A DNA stretch of 64,000 nucleotides from Halobacillus sp. A5 (GCF_024189315.1 NZ_JAIZEO010000002.1:248001-312000), one strand, 5' to 3'. Counted from the first letter of the stretch, positions 24,098 through 33,616 are shown. Notes: generated by a model from the letters alone, not told the origin. Program-made: numbers and translations.

Positions 24098-26023
24098 TTG
24101 AATAAACAAGCAATTCACAAATTAGGGTTTGATCAAATCGTGAAAGAGATCAGCTCTTATGCGTTAACGAATATAGGGAAACAAACGATTCAAGAATTGG
24201 AACCAATGACGGAGCGAAGGCGGATCGAGCGGTCGTTTCAGGAGATTAAAGAAGCGGCTGCAATTCTTACCATTAATTCAAGCGTACCGATTTACTCGCT
24301 TGATTCCGTCACTCGGTCTTTAGAGGAAGGAGAGAAAGGGAGGTACATCCGCGTGGAGGCCCTGAGCCGGATGATCGAATTTCTCGATCACTGCCGTAAG
24401 CTGAAAAGGTTTATGGATGATAAAGGATATGCGGCTCCGACGATTTCCGTTTACGTCGATTCCATGGCGGACCTCACAGAGCTTGAAGAAGAGCTGCGGC
24501 GCTGCATTAAAAATGGTCAGGTTGATGACTATGCTTCAAAAGCGCTGCTGAAGCTTCGCAGAGATCTGCAGCAGGAGCAGACAAAGCTGAGAAACCGGGC
24601 GCAGGAGCTTTTGAAAAAACGTTCTTCCGTCCTGCAGGAGCAGATGATTGTTGAGAAAAACGGAAGGCTCACCCTTCCGGTCAAAAGAGAGCACCGCCAA
24701 AAGGTGAAGGGGGCCGTGATGGATCAGTCGTCTTCAGGGGCCACGCTGTTTGTCGAGCCCGCGGAGCTTGCGGATCGACAGGCGGCCATCGAGCAGCTGA
24801 AGCTGTCCGAGCAGCACGAAGTCGAGCAGGTTATGTACTATTTAACCGGCCTTGTCCTTGAGCATAAGCCGGCGATCCAAATCGCGATTGACGTTATGCA
24901 CCAGTACGATGTGATTTTTGCTAAAGCGAAATACGCCCGGGAGATCGGCGCTCATCCCCCTCAGTTAAATGAAGAGAACGTCATATCGCTCGTCGATGCC
25001 CGTCACCCGCAGCTCGGTCACGAAGCGGTGCCTTTAACGATTACCATGCAGGAAGAGGACCAGGCATTAATGATTACAGGGCCGAATACCGGAGGAAAAA
25101 CCGTCACACTGAAAACGACCGGCCTGCTGACGATGATGGCCCAGGCCGGATTGTGGATTCCGGCAAGCGCGGAGTCGAGCGTAATGATTTATGACGACAT
25201 CTTTTGCGATATTGGCGACGGGCAGAGCATCGAAGCCAACTTAAGTACATTCAGCTCAAGACTTGTCAACATTATTGACATTCTCCGGAAGGCGGGCCCG
25301 AACACACTGGCTTTAATTGATGAGATCGGATCAGGAACGGAGCCGAATGAAGGCATGGGTCTGGCGCAGGCGATTTTAGAGCAGCTTGTTGAGAAAAAAG
25401 CGAAGCTGATGGTGACGACGCATTTTACCGAAATGAAAGAGCTTGCGAACAAACGTGATGATTTTATCAATGGCTCGATGTCGTTTGATTTAGAGACGCT
25501 GCAGCCGACGTATCGCCTCGTGATCGGTGAAGCAGGAGAGAGCCAGGCTTTTCAAATCGCATTGAAGCTCGGGCTGCATCCTACGATCATTGAGCGGGCA
25601 CATGAAGTCACCTATCAGGAAAAAGAAAGCTATTCAGTAGAGGAGTCCCTTTTGAAGAGCAATGAAATGAAACAGCAAATCATCGTGAACCGTTATGTAA
25701 AAAAGAAACACGCCGCTCCTAAGCAGACCTCTGCCACCCTTTTTAACATGGGCGACAACGTGAAGGTGAAATCGACAGGAGAAACAGCGATCGTTTATAA
25801 AGGGCCGGATGAGAATGGTGACTATATCGTACAGCAGAAAGGAGAAAAGCTGAAGATCAATCATAAGCGGCTGGAGCTGTATATTGCGGCGGAAGAACTG
25901 TACCCGGCGGATTATGATTTTGATATTATTTTTAAATCCAAGGAATACCGTAAAGTGACGAAGCAGCTGGATCGCCGGCATGTTGATGGACTGACGATTG
26001 AAGAAGAGGATCCTAAGCTTTAA
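24098..26023 (+). CDS. MutS2-like ATPase lacking the Smr nuclease domain
   Basis: This 641-residue protein has the MutS2 N-terminus (LGFDQIVKEISSYALTNIGK), a long coiled clamp, and the ABC-type ATPase core with Walker A TGPNTGGKT (residues 327-335) and Walker B LALIDEIGSGT (Asp408, Glu409). After about residue 545 comes a KOW-like segment (MGDNVKVKSTGETAIVYKG). The C-terminal Smr domain of full-length MutS2 (about 785 residues) is absent. Bacillus MutS2 is reported to act on collided ribosomes, and the attenuator upstream fits a translation-stress role rather than mismatch repair. A TTG start follows GAAGGAGA. Confidence 0.85.
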   Translation: MNKQAIHKLGFDQIVKEISSYALTNIGKQTIQELEPMTERRRIERSFQEIKEAAAILTINSSVPIYSLDSVTRSLEEGEKGRYIRVEALSRMIEFLDHCRKLKRFMDDKGYAAPTISVYVDSMADLTELEEELRRCIKNGQVDDYASKALLKLRRDLQQEQTKLRNRAQELLKKRSSVLQEQMIVEKNGRLTLPVKREHRQKVKGAVMDQSSSGATLFVEPAELADRQAAIEQLKLSEQHEVEQVMYYLTGLVLEHKPAIQIAIDVMHQYDVIFAKAKYAREIGAHPPQLNEENVISLVDARHPQLGHEAVPLTITMQEEDQALMITGPNTGGKTVTLKTTGLLTMMAQAGLWIPASAESSVMIYDDIFCDIGDGQSIEANLSTFSSRLVNIIDILRKAGPNTLALIDEIGSGTEPNEGMGLAQAILEQLVEKKAKLMVTTHFTEMKELANKRDDFINGSMSFDLETLQPTYRLVIGEAGESQAFQIALKLGLHPTIIERAHEVTYQEKESYSVEESLLKSNEMKQQIIVNRYVKKKHAAPKQTSATLFNMGDNVKVKSTGETAIVYKGPDENGDYIVQQKGEKLKINHKRLELYIAAEELYPADYDFDIIFKSKEYRKVTKQLDRRHVDGLTIEEEDPKL

Positions 26024-26204
26024 TTAAAAACCAGCATGCGATGAAAATAAGCAGAAAGATTCCGACGCCAAGCAGACTGTAGCCATACCCTTTCCATTCG
26101 GAGACGTGTTCCCCTTTCCAACGCTTAAGGTCTGGATAAATGAGCCCGATCCCCCAGAGGGAGAGAGTGCCGATCATCATTAAGAACGCAATGAGAATTT
26201 CCAT
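26013..26204 (-). CDS. Small membrane protein, 63 residues
   Basis: Two helices (ILIAFLMMIGTLSLWGIGLIY and YGYSLLGVGIFLLIFIACWF) flank PDLKRWKGEHVSEWK. The ATG at 26204 follows AAGGAAGTG; a longer upstream frame runs into the T-box and is not credible. The 3' end overlaps the convergent MutS2-like gene by 11 bases. Function unknown. Confidence 0.6.
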   Translation of the reverse strand: MEILIAFLMMIGTLSLWGIGLIYPDLKRWKGEHVSEWKGYGYSLLGVGIFLLIFIACWFLIKA

Positions 26205-26274
26205 ATGTTCACTTCCTTTGTTAATAAATAGACAAATGAATGGAAAGTAAAACATAATATTCTGAAAATGCCTA

Positions 26275-26303
26275 TTGACTTTATCCCGTACCTTGTGTAT
26301 ATT
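26275..26303 (+). promoter_or_regulatory. Sigma-A promoter of the T-box/thrS transcript
   Basis: TTGACT and TATATT are separated by 17 bases, just upstream of the first T-box. Confidence 0.75.
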
Positions 26304-26309
26304 ATTTAC

Positions 26310-26570
26310 AATTATAGAAAAGCCAAGAAGAGGACATGGGTTATGTGCAGCGGTTAAAAGAGAGGGGAGATAAGGTGAGAGCTCCCTAACCAGCCGTAGA
26401 TAGCTTACCACCTCGGAGCTGTGCTGGGGAATCGTGAGTAACCAGCATCGTCATCGCAGCGTTATTGCGCCAATGAAGCGGTACCGGTTGATCGGTATCA
26501 TTTGGGTGGAACCACGGGTTATGTTACCAACGCACTCGTCCCTTTTTATAAGGGATGGGTGCGTTTTTTA
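26310..26570 (+). promoter_or_regulatory. T-box riboswitch 1 (threonine)
   Basis: The T-box sequence TGGGTGGAACCACGGG is at 26503-26518. An ACC (Thr) specifier fits at 26407-26409 in GCTTACCACCTCGGAGC. The terminator arms AACGCACTCGTCCCT and AGGGATGGGTGCGTT (26529-26565) are followed by T. The antiterminator uses the T-box and the left terminator arm. Uncharged tRNA-Thr should allow read-through. Confidence 0.93.
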
Positions 26571-26584
26571 ATGAAAAAATACAT

Positions 26585-26836
26585 AGCTATGATAAGGACA
26601 ATAGTGATTCTGACCGGTTAACAGAGAGGGGTGGGGGCTGAGATCACCCTGACGCAGGAGAATCGCTTACCGCCTTGGAGCTGCACTGGTGAAGGAATAG
26701 TATTCAGTGCCGTCTTAACGACGATATCGTTAGTAACGAAGCCGCTTCGTCTCAAGTATGGGCGAGCGGGAATCTGGGTGGAACCACGGGTAGGACACAC
26801 ACTCGTCCCTGTTTAGGGATAGTGTGTGTTTTTTAT
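26585..26836 (+). promoter_or_regulatory. T-box riboswitch 2 (threonine), in tandem
   Basis: A second complete T-box follows: TGGGTGGAACCACGGG at 26775-26790, an ACC specifier at 26669-26671 in GCTTACCGCCTTGGAGC, and a terminator (26795-26834) with arms ACACACTCGTCCCT and AGGGATAGTGTGTGT. Two in series should tighten control, since both must be antiterminated. Confidence 0.93.
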
Positions 26837-26877
26837 TTTGAGGCTTAGTTAAGCCGATTTCAAAAGGAGTGTTCCAC

Positions 26878-28800
26878 ATGAACGAAGAGAAAGTGCTTGT
26901 TAAGTTCCCTGATGGAAGCCAAAAAGGTTATCCGATGGGGGTGAGTCTTGAGGAAATCGCCGGCTCGATTAGTTCGAGTTTGAAAAAGAAATCCGTGGTC
27001 GGCAAAGTGAACGGGGAACTGTATGATTTGAAGCGCGGCATCAGCCACGACGCAGAGATCGAATTGTTTGACCTCGATTCGGCTGAAGGTGTGGAAGTTA
27101 TGAGGCACTCAGCCGCGCACTTACTGGCTCAGGCTGTCAGACGTTTATATGGCGACGTTCATTTAGGTGTCGGGCCGGTGGTGGACAATGGATTTTACTA
27201 TGATATCGATTTCGTACAATCTCTGCCAGTGGATGAGCTGCCCCGAATCGAAAAAGTGATGAAAAAAATTATTGCGGAAAATCTTGAAATTCGCAGGGAG
27301 CAACTTTCACGCAGGGAAGCGGAAATTCTTTTTGCTGATGATCCGTTGAAGCTTGAGCTGCTGGAGAGCATTCCCGTGGATGAAGCGGTATCGGTTTACC
27401 GACAGGGGGAATTCGTAGACTTGTGCCGGGGACCTCACGTACCGTCGACTAAGTATATTAAAGCATTCCGATTAACGCACGTGTCCGGTGCTTACTGGAG
27501 AGGGAACAGTGATAATCAAATGCTGCAGCGCATTTATGGTGCCGCGTTTGGCTCGGTCTCTGAATTGGAGGAGTATTTTCATTTTCTCGAGGAAGCGAAG
27601 CAAAGAGATCATAGGAAGCTGGGCCGTCAGCTTGATCTGTTTATGTTTTCTGAAGAAGCTCCGGGGATGCCCTTTTATTTGCCGAACGGGCAGGTGCTTC
27701 GCAATGAGCTCGAAGCCTATTTAAGAAAAGTCCAGCACCTGTATGATTATCAGGAGGTGCGTACTCCCATTATGATGAATCAGCGGCTGTGGGAGCAGTC
27801 GGGTCACTGGGATCATTATAAGGAGAACATGTATTTTTCAAAGGTGGACGATCAGAGCTTTGCGCTGAAACCGATGAACTGCCCGGGCCACATGATGATC
27901 TTTAAAGATCAGCTTCATTCTTATCGTGACCTGCCGATCAGGATGGCAGAATTCGGTCAGGTGCACCGTCACGAGTTCAGCGGTGCGTTAAATGGACTCC
28001 TCAGGGTTCGTACATTCTGTCAGGATGATGCTCATATTTTTGCGGCAGAAGCCCAGGTGGAGCAGGAGGTTAAGGCGGCTCTGCAATTGATTGATGAAGT
28101 CTACAGCACGTTCGGTTTTCAATACAGCTTTGAGCTTTCCACTCGTCCGGAAGATTATATGGGAGATAGCGTACTTTGGGATCAGGCTGAACAGTCACTG
28201 AAAAACGTGCTTCGCAATTTGAATTACAGCTATAGCATAAATGAAGGAGACGGTGCTTTTTATGGTCCTAAAATTGATATTCATATAAAAGATGCCCTCA
28301 ATCGAAGCCACCAGTGTGCGACAGTTCAACTGGACTTTCAAATGCCGGAGAAATTTGACCTTTCTTATGTAAACGAGCGTAATGAAAAAGTGCGTCCTGT
28401 CATTATTCACCGTGCAGTATTTGGGTCGATCGACCGGTTTCTCGGTATTTTGATCGAGCATTTCGGCGGAGCTTTTCCCGTCTGGCTCGCTCCTGTTCAA
28501 GTGAAGGTGATCGGTGTATCAAACGAAGCTCATTCTGGATACGTCGAAAAAGTAAAAGATCAGCTGAAGAGGGAAGGGATCCGCGCAGAAGCCGATGTTA
28601 GAGAAGAGAAGCTCGGCTATAAAATACGGGAGGCCCAAATGAATAAAGTTCCTTATGTGCTTGTAGTTGGCGATCAAGAGATGGATTCGCAGACAGTGAA
28701 TGTAAGGAAATACGGTCAGAAAGAATCTGAGACTCTCAGGTTAGATGAATTCATACACGCAGCTGATCAGAAAATCACTGCTAGAAGTCTAAAACTCTAA
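26878..28800 (+). CDS. thrS: Threonyl-tRNA synthetase
   Basis: This 640-residue class II synthetase charges tRNA-Thr. Domains in order are an N-terminal TGS domain (about 3-62), the editing/SAD domain with HSAAHLLAQA (about 75-84), the catalytic core with MNCPGHMMIFKDQLHS (zinc ligands Cys and His), and the anticodon-binding domain from about residue 535. The ATG at 26878 has AAAAGGAGT nine bases upstream; a GTG at 26869 would touch it. Control by two tandem threonine T-boxes resembles Bacillus thrZ (three T-boxes) more than thrS (one), so it may be the inducible paralogue. Confidence 0.95.
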   Translation: MNEEKVLVKFPDGSQKGYPMGVSLEEIAGSISSSLKKKSVVGKVNGELYDLKRGISHDAEIELFDLDSAEGVEVMRHSAAHLLAQAVRRLYGDVHLGVGPVVDNGFYYDIDFVQSLPVDELPRIEKVMKKIIAENLEIRREQLSRREAEILFADDPLKLELLESIPVDEAVSVYRQGEFVDLCRGPHVPSTKYIKAFRLTHVSGAYWRGNSDNQMLQRIYGAAFGSVSELEEYFHFLEEAKQRDHRKLGRQLDLFMFSEEAPGMPFYLPNGQVLRNELEAYLRKVQHLYDYQEVRTPIMMNQRLWEQSGHWDHYKENMYFSKVDDQSFALKPMNCPGHMMIFKDQLHSYRDLPIRMAEFGQVHRHEFSGALNGLLRVRTFCQDDAHIFAAEAQVEQEVKAALQLIDEVYSTFGFQYSFELSTRPEDYMGDSVLWDQAEQSLKNVLRNLNYSYSINEGDGAFYGPKIDIHIKDALNRSHQCATVQLDFQMPEKFDLSYVNERNEKVRPVIIHRAVFGSIDRFLGILIEHFGGAFPVWLAPVQVKVIGVSNEAHSGYVEKVKDQLKREGIRAEADVREEKLGYKIREAQMNKVPYVLVVGDQEMDSQTVNVRKYGQKESETLRLDEFIHAADQKITARSLKL

Positions 28801-28808
28801 GCATCCCG

Positions 28809-28840
28809 CGGTTAGTTCCATTAGGAGCTGACCGTTTTTT
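28809..28840 (+). terminator. Terminator after thrS
   Basis: CGGTTAGTTCC pairs with GGAGCTGACCG (with G-U pairs), followed by six T. Confidence 0.8.
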
Positions 28841-28936
28841 ATTGTCCTTATAGAATTCCAAACTGTGGATATTTTTATAGAGCGATATCCAGCTCCAGCG
28901 CCCAGACACTCACGCTTTTTTATGGGAAAAATTAGA

Positions 28937-28996
28937 TTGCTTTTTCATGAGAAAAGGCTTACAATAAAAACATAATATCAGGTCATCTGATGACCT
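28937..28996 (+). promoter_or_regulatory. lldP promoter and LutR operator
   Basis: TTGCTT and TACAAT are separated by 17 bases (28937-28965). The 17-bp palindrome AGGTCATCTGATGACCT (28980-28996) lies just downstream of the expected start, so a bound repressor would block escape. The same 17 bases recur at 30681-30697. Confidence 0.85.
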
Positions 28997-29034
28997 TACT
29001 TCTAAAAGAAGATTAAGTGCTGGAGGGGTACTGT

Positions 29035-30621
29035 ATGCTGTTGCTGGTAGCGTTTAGTGCAATTATTACACCTTTTATTTTTCTTGTTCTTTTACGAATG
29101 TCGGCTAAGAAGGGAATGTTCTTCAGTGCGCTCATTGTGCTTGCCTTAGCGTTTACCGTATGGGGAGTGGATGCGCGTGTGATTGCTGCTTCTGTTCTTG
29201 AAGGCGCTCACAAAACGATGACGATTCTGCTTATATTATTCGGTGCGATTGTTCTATTAAATACGCTGCGGCGGACAGGTGCTGTTGACCGAATTAATCA
29301 GGGTTTCCGCAGCATCTCTACGGACATGCGTGTTCAAGTCATTATTGTTGCCTTTTTGTTCGGTTCGTTAATTGAAGGAGCATCAGGATTTGGCACGCCT
29401 GCTGCGGTTACGGGTCCGTTAATGGTGGCTCTTGGCTTTACTCCGATGGCAGCTGCGGCTCTTGCTTTAATCGCGGATAGTTCAGCGGTATCTTATGGAG
29501 CGGTAGGGACACCGATTCAAGTGGGATTAAGCAATCTACCTGACGCCGGGACTGCATTCTATAAAGAGATTGGTGCTCAAGTAGCGTTTCTTGATTTATT
29601 CATTGGTTCGTTCGTTCCATTTGTATTAGTCGTTGTTCTAACACTGTTTTTTGGCAAAGGGAAAGGGTGGAAAGATTCATTCGAATTGTTTCCTTGGGCT
29701 TTTTTGGTCGGTATTTCATATACTTCTTCCGCGTGGCTGTATGCGACGTTGTTCGGACACGAATTTGTAGCGATTTTAGCTTCATTGACTGCTCTTGTTG
29801 TCTCAACTGTGACAGCAAGCAAGGGGTTCCTGCTGCCGAAAAGCAATTGGCAGGACGCCCTTGCAGAGGACGCGGAAGAAGTGAGCGAGACGTCTTCCAT
29901 GTCATTAGTAACAGCGTGGTCACCTTATTTAATTATTGTCGTCTTGCTGCTGGTCACACGCATAATTCCAGTAGTTAAAGATGCAGCGATGTCGTGGGTT
30001 GATCTAACATGGACGAATATCCTTGGTGTAGAAGACATTACTTCGGAGTGGCAAGTCCTTTATTCTCCGGGGACAGTACTTGTTGCGGCTGCAATTCTAG
30101 CGGTTGTTATTCAGCGGGCCTCCTTCCAGCATTTTGTAAAAGCTTCAAAAGAGTCTGTTCAATCGATGAAAGATGCAGCACTTGCGCTTGTAGCCACGCT
30201 TGCACTTGTTCAAGTATTCACAAATTCTGGCATCAATGCTCAGGATCTAGCGAGCATGCCAGAGTATATCGCGCAGACTCTGGCGGGAAGCTTTGGACCG
30301 ATGTGGATTTTTGTCGCCCCATTCCTCGGGGAGCTGGGGGCTTTCATTACAGGAAGTGCGACGGTTTCCCAGCTGACGTTTTCTCCGATCCAATATAATA
30401 TCGCCCAAGCGACAAGTCTTGACACCAATACGGTTCTTTCTCTTCAGGTGATCGGCGCTTCAGCGGGGAATATGATCTGTGTGCATAACGTAGTAGCTGC
30501 AGGAGCAGTGGTCGGACTTTCTGGAAAAGAAGGTGATATTATTCGAAAGACACTGGGGCCGGCTCTTCTCTATGGAGCGGCAGCCGGAATCGCAGCCTGG
30601 GTGATAAGCTTGTTCATGTAA
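29035..30621 (+). CDS. lldP: L-lactate permease
   Basis: This 528-residue, roughly 13-helix protein belongs to the lactate permease (LctP) family, taking up lactate or glycolate with protons. The family stretches SLIEGASGFGTPAAVTGPLM and IADSSAVSYGAVGTPIQVG lie in the first half, and FLGELGAFITGSATVSQLTF with CVHNVVAAGAVVGL in the second. The ATG at 29035 follows GGAGGGG; an upstream GTG at 29017 is less likely. It is followed by lutR and lutABC, sharing their operator, so the unit imports and oxidises lactate. Confidence 0.93.
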   Translation: MLLLVAFSAIITPFIFLVLLRMSAKKGMFFSALIVLALAFTVWGVDARVIAASVLEGAHKTMTILLILFGAIVLLNTLRRTGAVDRINQGFRSISTDMRVQVIIVAFLFGSLIEGASGFGTPAAVTGPLMVALGFTPMAAAALALIADSSAVSYGAVGTPIQVGLSNLPDAGTAFYKEIGAQVAFLDLFIGSFVPFVLVVVLTLFFGKGKGWKDSFELFPWAFLVGISYTSSAWLYATLFGHEFVAILASLTALVVSTVTASKGFLLPKSNWQDALAEDAEEVSETSSMSLVTAWSPYLIIVVLLLVTRIIPVVKDAAMSWVDLTWTNILGVEDITSEWQVLYSPGTVLVAAAILAVVIQRASFQHFVKASKESVQSMKDAALALVATLALVQVFTNSGINAQDLASMPEYIAQTLAGSFGPMWIFVAPFLGELGAFITGSATVSQLTFSPIQYNIAQATSLDTNTVLSLQVIGASAGNMICVHNVVAAGAVVGLSGKEGDIIRKTLGPALLYGAAAGIAAWVISLFM

Positions 30622-30641
30622 TTTTTCTATACTGCCGTTCC

Positions 30642-30697
30642 TTGTTTTTTCCAGTCTAAGAGCCTACAATATAGTAAAACAGGTCATCTGATGACCT
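30642..30697 (+). promoter_or_regulatory. lutR-lutABC promoter and LutR operator
   Basis: TTGTTT and TACAAT are separated by 17 bases (30642-30670), followed by AGGTCATCTGATGACCT at 30681-30697. It is a near copy of the lldP promoter layout. A half-site GAGGTCAT lies by the lutR ribosome site. Confidence 0.85.
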
Positions 30698-30724
30698 AAC
30701 TAAAGTGTAAGAGAGGTCATAGCT

Positions 30725-31432
30725 GTGGAATACAAACCCGTTCGTTCGAAAAAGATTTATGAGCAAGTTGCTGATGCCCTGCTTGAATCATTAAAACAGG
30801 GGGACTTAAGGTCAGGAGACAAGCTCGACAGTGTAGAACATTTAGCGAAAAGCTTCAACGTCGGGCGTTCGGCCATTCGGGAAGCGTTGAGTGCTTTACG
30901 GGCGATGGGCATTCTCGAAATGCGCCAGGGGGAAGGAACCTACGTCAAAGCGTTTGATGCGTCCAGGTTTTCTCTTCCTGTTTCGGTGGCATTTTTGATG
31001 AGACGTGAGGATGTGAAAGATTTGCTTGAAGTACGTCACGTCCTTGAAGTTGGGGCAGCAGGTCTGGCTGCGCTTCACTGCACAGACGAAGACTTGCAGC
31101 CGATGGAGGACGCCCTTCTTGCGATGGAAGAAGCGAAAGGAAACGGCGAGCTCGGGGATGAGGCTGATCTTGAATTTCATGTCGCACTTGTTCAGGGAAC
31201 GCATAATCAAATGTTTATCCACCTGATGAAAAGTGTGGCCGATATTATGGTTCAGGCGATGCGGGAAACGCGAAAGCTGCTTCATACGAAAGAGGGGACG
31301 GAACGGCTGTTAGAAGAGCACCGACAGATTTTCACTGCGGTAGCCGGGCGTAATGAGCAGGAGGCGAAAGACGCGATGTATAAGCACTTAAGCCATGTCG
31401 AAGCATCCTTAAAACAGTATTTAAAAATCTAA
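30725..31432 (+). CDS. lutR: GntR/FadR-family regulator of lactate use
   Basis: This 235-residue repressor has an N-terminal winged helix (SVEHLAKSFNVGRSAIREAL, about residues 39-58) and a C-terminal FCD ligand domain (from about residue 95), whose metal-binding pattern includes ADLEFHVALVQGTHN and EEHRQIF. A GTG start is used. Two identical palindromes, in front of its own gene and of lldP, are the probable targets. Lactate or a related acid is the probable inducer, as for Bacillus LutR and LldR. Confidence 0.9.
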   Translation: MEYKPVRSKKIYEQVADALLESLKQGDLRSGDKLDSVEHLAKSFNVGRSAIREALSALRAMGILEMRQGEGTYVKAFDASRFSLPVSVAFLMRREDVKDLLEVRHVLEVGAAGLAALHCTDEDLQPMEDALLAMEEAKGNGELGDEADLEFHVALVQGTHNQMFIHLMKSVADIMVQAMRETRKLLHTKEGTERLLEEHRQIFTAVAGRNEQEAKDAMYKHLSHVEASLKQYLKI

Positions 31433-31456
31433 CTTAAGAATGGGAGAGGGACGGGG

Positions 31457-32173
31457 ATGAGAGTATCTTTGTTCATAACTTGTTTGTGTGACACACTGAC
31501 ACCGGATGTCGGGAAGGATACTGTGCAGCTGCTGGAACGGTTTGGCTGTGAAGTTGATTTTCCGCAGGGGCAGACGTGCTGCGGTCAGCCGGCTTATAAC
31601 AGCGGTTACGTTAAGGAATCAAAGCAGGCGATGAAGCAGATGATTAGAGCTTTTGAAGATAGCGAGTATGTCGTGGGCCCATCGGGATCGTGTGTACACA
31701 TGCTGAAGGAATATCCGAAGGTACTGCACGATGAGCCTGAATGGAAGGAACGCGCGGAAGCTCTCGTTCATAAAACATATGAGCTGTCACAGTTTCTCGT
31801 CGATGTGCTTGACGTTAAAGACGTCGGCTCGACTTTTCAAGGAAAAGCAACGTATCACCCTTCCTGTCATATGACCCGCCTGCTCGGGGTCAAAGATGCT
31901 CCGCGAATTTTACTGGAGAATGTCAAAGGACTTGAAATCATCGACCTTCCTTTAAAAGAAGACTGCTGCGGGTTTGGCGGAACGTTTGCCGTAAAAAATG
32001 CAGCCGTTTCTGAACAGATGGTCCATGAAAAAGCTGAACACATCAGTGAAACGAAAGCTGAATACTTAATTGGCGGAGATATGGGCTGTCTTATGAATAT
32101 GGGCGGACGTTTAAGGCGGAACGATGAAGATGTTAAAGTGCTGCACATTGCACAGGTGCTGAACAGTCAATAA
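31457..32173 (+). CDS. lutA: Lactate utilization protein A
   Basis: This 238-residue protein has two CCG domains. The first is shown by CLCDTLTPDVGKDTV and QTCCGQPAYNSG; the second by YHPSCHMTRLLGV and DCCGFGGTFAVKN. These Cys clusters bind iron-sulfur centres in the heterodisulfide-reductase-like fold. LutABC together oxidise L-lactate to pyruvate. An AGAGGGACGGGG leader precedes the ATG. The next gene begins 15 bases after the stop. Confidence 0.95.
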   Translation: MRVSLFITCLCDTLTPDVGKDTVQLLERFGCEVDFPQGQTCCGQPAYNSGYVKESKQAMKQMIRAFEDSEYVVGPSGSCVHMLKEYPKVLHDEPEWKERAEALVHKTYELSQFLVDVLDVKDVGSTFQGKATYHPSCHMTRLLGVKDAPRILLENVKGLEIIDLPLKEDCCGFGGTFAVKNAAVSEQMVHEKAEHISETKAEYLIGGDMGCLMNMGGRLRRNDEDVKVLHIAQVLNSQ

Positions 32174-32188
32174 GAAAGGGGCGGAAAG

Positions 32189-33616
32189 ATGAGCATAAAA
32201 ATTGGAAAGAAGACGTATGCAGAACGGATTCAAGCCGGTATTGACAATGCATTTATGCGACAGGCTGTTTCTTCAGCCCAGGGACGGTTCCGATCGGGAC
32301 GTCTTAAAGCAGCAGAAGATCTTGGCGACTGGGAGGAATGGCGTACACGTGGAGAAGAAATCCGAAGTCACACGATGGAAAATCTGGATTACTATTTGCA
32401 CCAGCTGAGTGAACAGGTAGAAAAGCGCGGCGGCACGGTATACTTTGCGAAAACGGCCGAGGAAGCGAATCAATACGTTCAGAAAATTGCCCGGGAAAAA
32501 GAAGCAAAGAAAGTCGTTAAATCGAAATCAATGGTGACGGAAGAAATCGGACTGAATGAAGCGTTGGAAGAAAGCGGGTGTGAGGTGGTTGAATCTGATT
32601 TAGGAGAATGGATCCTTCAGCTGGATGAAGATCCGCCTTCTCATATTGTCACTCCCGCCCTGCACAAAAACAAAGAGCAAATCCGCGAAACGTTTGCGGA
32701 GAAGAAAGGCTATACAGGGTCGGATCAGCCCGAGGCGCTCGCCGCGTTTGCGCGCGAACAACTGCGTCAGGATTTTCTGTCGGCTGATATTGGTGTTACG
32801 GGCTGTAATTTTGCCGTGGCTGAATCTGGAGCTGTCACGCTCGTCACGAATGAAGGCAATGCCCGTATGGTTACATCACTTCCCGATACGCACATTTCCG
32901 TCATGGGGATGGAGCGGATTGTCCCGACGTGGGAAGAACTTGAAGTCGTGGTGAGTCTGCTGACCCGGGCGGCTGTCGGCCAGAAATTGACCAGCTATAT
33001 TACGGCGCTGACAGGCACAAGGCTGGAAAGCGAAGTAGATGGACCTGAAGATTTCCACCTCGTCATCGTGGATAATGGACGTTCGAAAATTCTCGGCACG
33101 GAGTTTCAGTCAGCACTGCACTGTATTCGCTGTGCGGCCTGTATTAATGCCTGTCCGGTTTACCGCCACGTCGGCGGTCACTCGTACGGCTCCATTTACC
33201 CGGGGCCGATCGGAGCGGTGCTTACTCCATTGCTCGACGGCTATGAGGATCATAAAGATCTGCCTTACGCCTCAACGCTGTGTGCCGCCTGCACCGAAGC
33301 CTGTCCAGTAAAAATCCCGCTCCACGAGCATTTGATCCGCCACCGGGAAATCATTGTGGAACGCGAGAATATGGGGTCAAAAGCAGAAGGCGTCATGATG
33401 AAGGGGTATGCCAAATGGGCCTCCACTTCGGCGGCCTACAAGCTGAGTACCAAAATGGCGCATACTGCCTTAAAGCCATGGACAGAGGATGACTACATCT
33501 CAAACGGGCCGGGACCGCTCAAAGGATGGACAGACTCGCGGGACTTTCCTGCTCCTGCCCGTCAGAGCTTCCGCAGCTGGTACAAACAACGGGAGAAGAG
33601 GAGGAATGACGGATGA
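32189..33616 (+). CDS. lutB: Lactate utilization protein B (iron-sulfur)
   Basis: This 475-residue protein has an N-terminal LUD-type domain (about 60-300, with [20 protein letters not shown]) followed by two 4Fe-4S clusters: [15 protein letters not shown] (from about residue 311) and [13 protein letters not shown] (from about 365). The length agrees with LutB. It passes electrons from lactate oxidation. Its stop overlaps the lutC start by four bases. Confidence 0.95.
   Translation: MSIKIGKKTYAERIQAGIDNAFMRQAVSSAQGRFRSGRLKAAEDLGDWEEWRTRGEEIRSHTMENLDYYLHQLSEQVEKRGGTVYFAKTAEEANQYVQKIAREKEAKKVVKSKSMVTEEIGLNEALEESGCEVVESDLGEWILQLDEDPPSHIVTPALHKNKEQIRETFAEKKGYTGSDQPEALAAFAREQLRQDFLSADIGVTGCNFAVAESGAVTLVTNEGNARMVTSLPDTHISVMGMERIVPTWEELEVVVSLLTRAAVGQKLTSYITALTGTRLESEVDGPEDFHLVIVDNGRSKILGTEFQSALHCIRCAACINACPVYRHVGGHSYGSIYPGPIGAVLTPLLDGYEDHKDLPYASTLCAACTEACPVKIPLHEHLIRHREIIVERENMGSKAEGVMMKGYAKWASTSAAYKLSTKMAHTALKPWTEDDYISNGPGPLKGWTDSRDFPAPARQSFRSWYKQREKRRNDG

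Noticed and set aside
26205-26411. N-terminal extension of the small minus-strand membrane protein
   Set aside because: It would run through the T-box promoter and stem I; the ATG at 26204 has its own ribosome site.
28880-28915. Fragment AGCTCCAGCGCCCAG as a Bacillaceae dispersed repeat
   Set aside because: It is too short to support and has no second copy in the window.
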